Below the pieces are notes generated by a model, which did no database searches, had not been told where the DNA came from, and saw only the letters and a list, made by a program, of their open reading frames with translations. The position numbers and the translations under genes are program-made. Shown piece after piece: positions 5,521 through 5,954 of a stretch of 5,954 nt of DNA; the first letter of the stretch is position 1, and each line of letters opens with the position of its first letter. Where the stretch lies: NCBI GenBank assembly GCA_017995275.1, contig JAGOJE010000064.1:1-5954 (forward strand). The letters are read 5' to 3'. This DNA comes from Rickettsiaceae bacterium. GTDB taxonomy: Bacteria > Pseudomonadota > Alphaproteobacteria > Rickettsiales > Rickettsiaceae.

Positions 5521-5954
5521 TTACGCTTCTTTTCTTGCTCTAAGAAATTGTGGTATTCTGCCAGCTTCTTCTGCTTTCAAATGATATCTTGTCTTTACAT
5601 ATCCTGAATATGGTGAAGTGCTATTGTGCTCTTCCTTAAAAATTCCAGATGCGTTAATAACTTCCTGTGCATAATCGAAATAATTGGCGATGTCTGAGGC
5701 GAAATTTATTATTCCATCAGGTTTTAATTTTTTAGCAAATATTTTCAGCCTTTCTGGATTTACTATTCTGCGTTTTTGATGGCGTGACTTTGGCCATGGG
5801 TCAGGGAATAATATAAAAATAGCGCTCAAACTATCATCAGGTAATTTGTGGAATATCAAATCTACATCATCTGGCCATAAGACTATATTAGTTACAGAGG
5901 AGTCTTTTGCTAATTTTAAGCTATTTGCTATGCCATTAAGGTAAGGTTCAAAAC
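5521..5954 (-). CDS. trmB: tRNA (guanine-N7)-methyltransferase, C-terminal part (N-terminus beyond the right edge)
   Basis: The minus-strand frame is open from the window edge to TAA at 5523-5521, giving 143 residues of a protein usually about 210-240 long. The start and the N-terminal SAM-binding motif I lie outside. TrmB methylates N7 of guanine 46 in the tRNA variable loop, using S-adenosylmethionine, in the cytoplasm. The diagnostic motif FPDPWPKSRHQKRRIV is present, preceded by a typical VLWPDDVDLIFHKLPDDSL segment and followed by the family's FASD strand and a C-terminal TRYHLKAEEAGR. That last motif is usually T-K/R-Y/F-E; here the Glu position is His. A TTG at 5859-5857 is internal, not the start, since homology continues upstream of it. 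It is convergent with the ankyrin-like gene, with an 81-base gap holding palindromic repeat copy 3. Confidence 0.92.
   Translation of the reverse strand, partial: FEPYLNGIANSLKLAKDSSVTNIVLWPDDVDLIFHKLPDDSLSAIFILFPDPWPKSRHQKRRIVNPERLKIFAKKLKPDGIINFASDIANYFDYAQEVINASGIFKEEHNSTSPYSGYVKTRYHLKAEEAGRIPQFLRARKEA

Overview
The window looks like a piece of an AT-rich alphaproteobacterial genome, most likely a host-associated Rickettsiales-type bacterium. The grounds are indirect: low GC content, a propionyl-CoA carboxylase operon, ankyrin-repeat genes on both sides of that operon, and GC-rich palindromic intergenic repeats standing out of AT-rich sequence. Species and genus cannot be read from the window.

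Layout from left to right. Positions 1-411 (minus strand) are the N-terminal part of an ankyrin-repeat protein that runs off the left edge. Positions 412-707 are an AT-rich divergent intergenic region with weak promoter-like signals and two small hairpins. Positions 708-2252 and 2271-4268 (plus) are pccB and pccA, the carboxyltransferase and biotin carboxylase/biotin carrier subunits of an acyl-CoA carboxylase, 18 bases apart and clearly one operon. Positions 4269-4626 hold no convincing gene but are dense in structure: two copies of a GC-rich palindromic repeat, two back-to-back hairpins around a T/A run, a strong sigma-70 promoter (TTGACA, 17-base spacer, TATATT), and a perfect 11-base inverted repeat overlapping its -10 box. 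Positions 4627-5439 (plus) are a second, divergent ankyrin-like protein. A third copy of the palindromic repeat, in opposite orientation, follows at 5446-5490. Positions 5521-5954 (minus) are the C-terminal part of trmB, tRNA (guanine-N7)-methyltransferase, cut by the right edge.

How the genes work together: pccB and pccA encode one enzyme that carboxylates propionyl-CoA (and perhaps other short acyl-CoAs) using biotin, ATP and bicarbonate. trmB is an unrelated housekeeping gene. The two ankyrin genes are probably accessory genes for protein-protein interaction, possibly with a host.

The points most worth a second look are: (1) isoleucine in PccB where propionyl-CoA carboxylases normally carry the specificity-determining aspartate; (2) the palindromic repeat family bracketing the second ankyrin gene; (3) the 11-base inverted repeat on that gene's promoter, whose loop region resembles a motif upstream of the first ankyrin gene. 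I see no CRISPR array, transposase, rRNA or tRNA gene.
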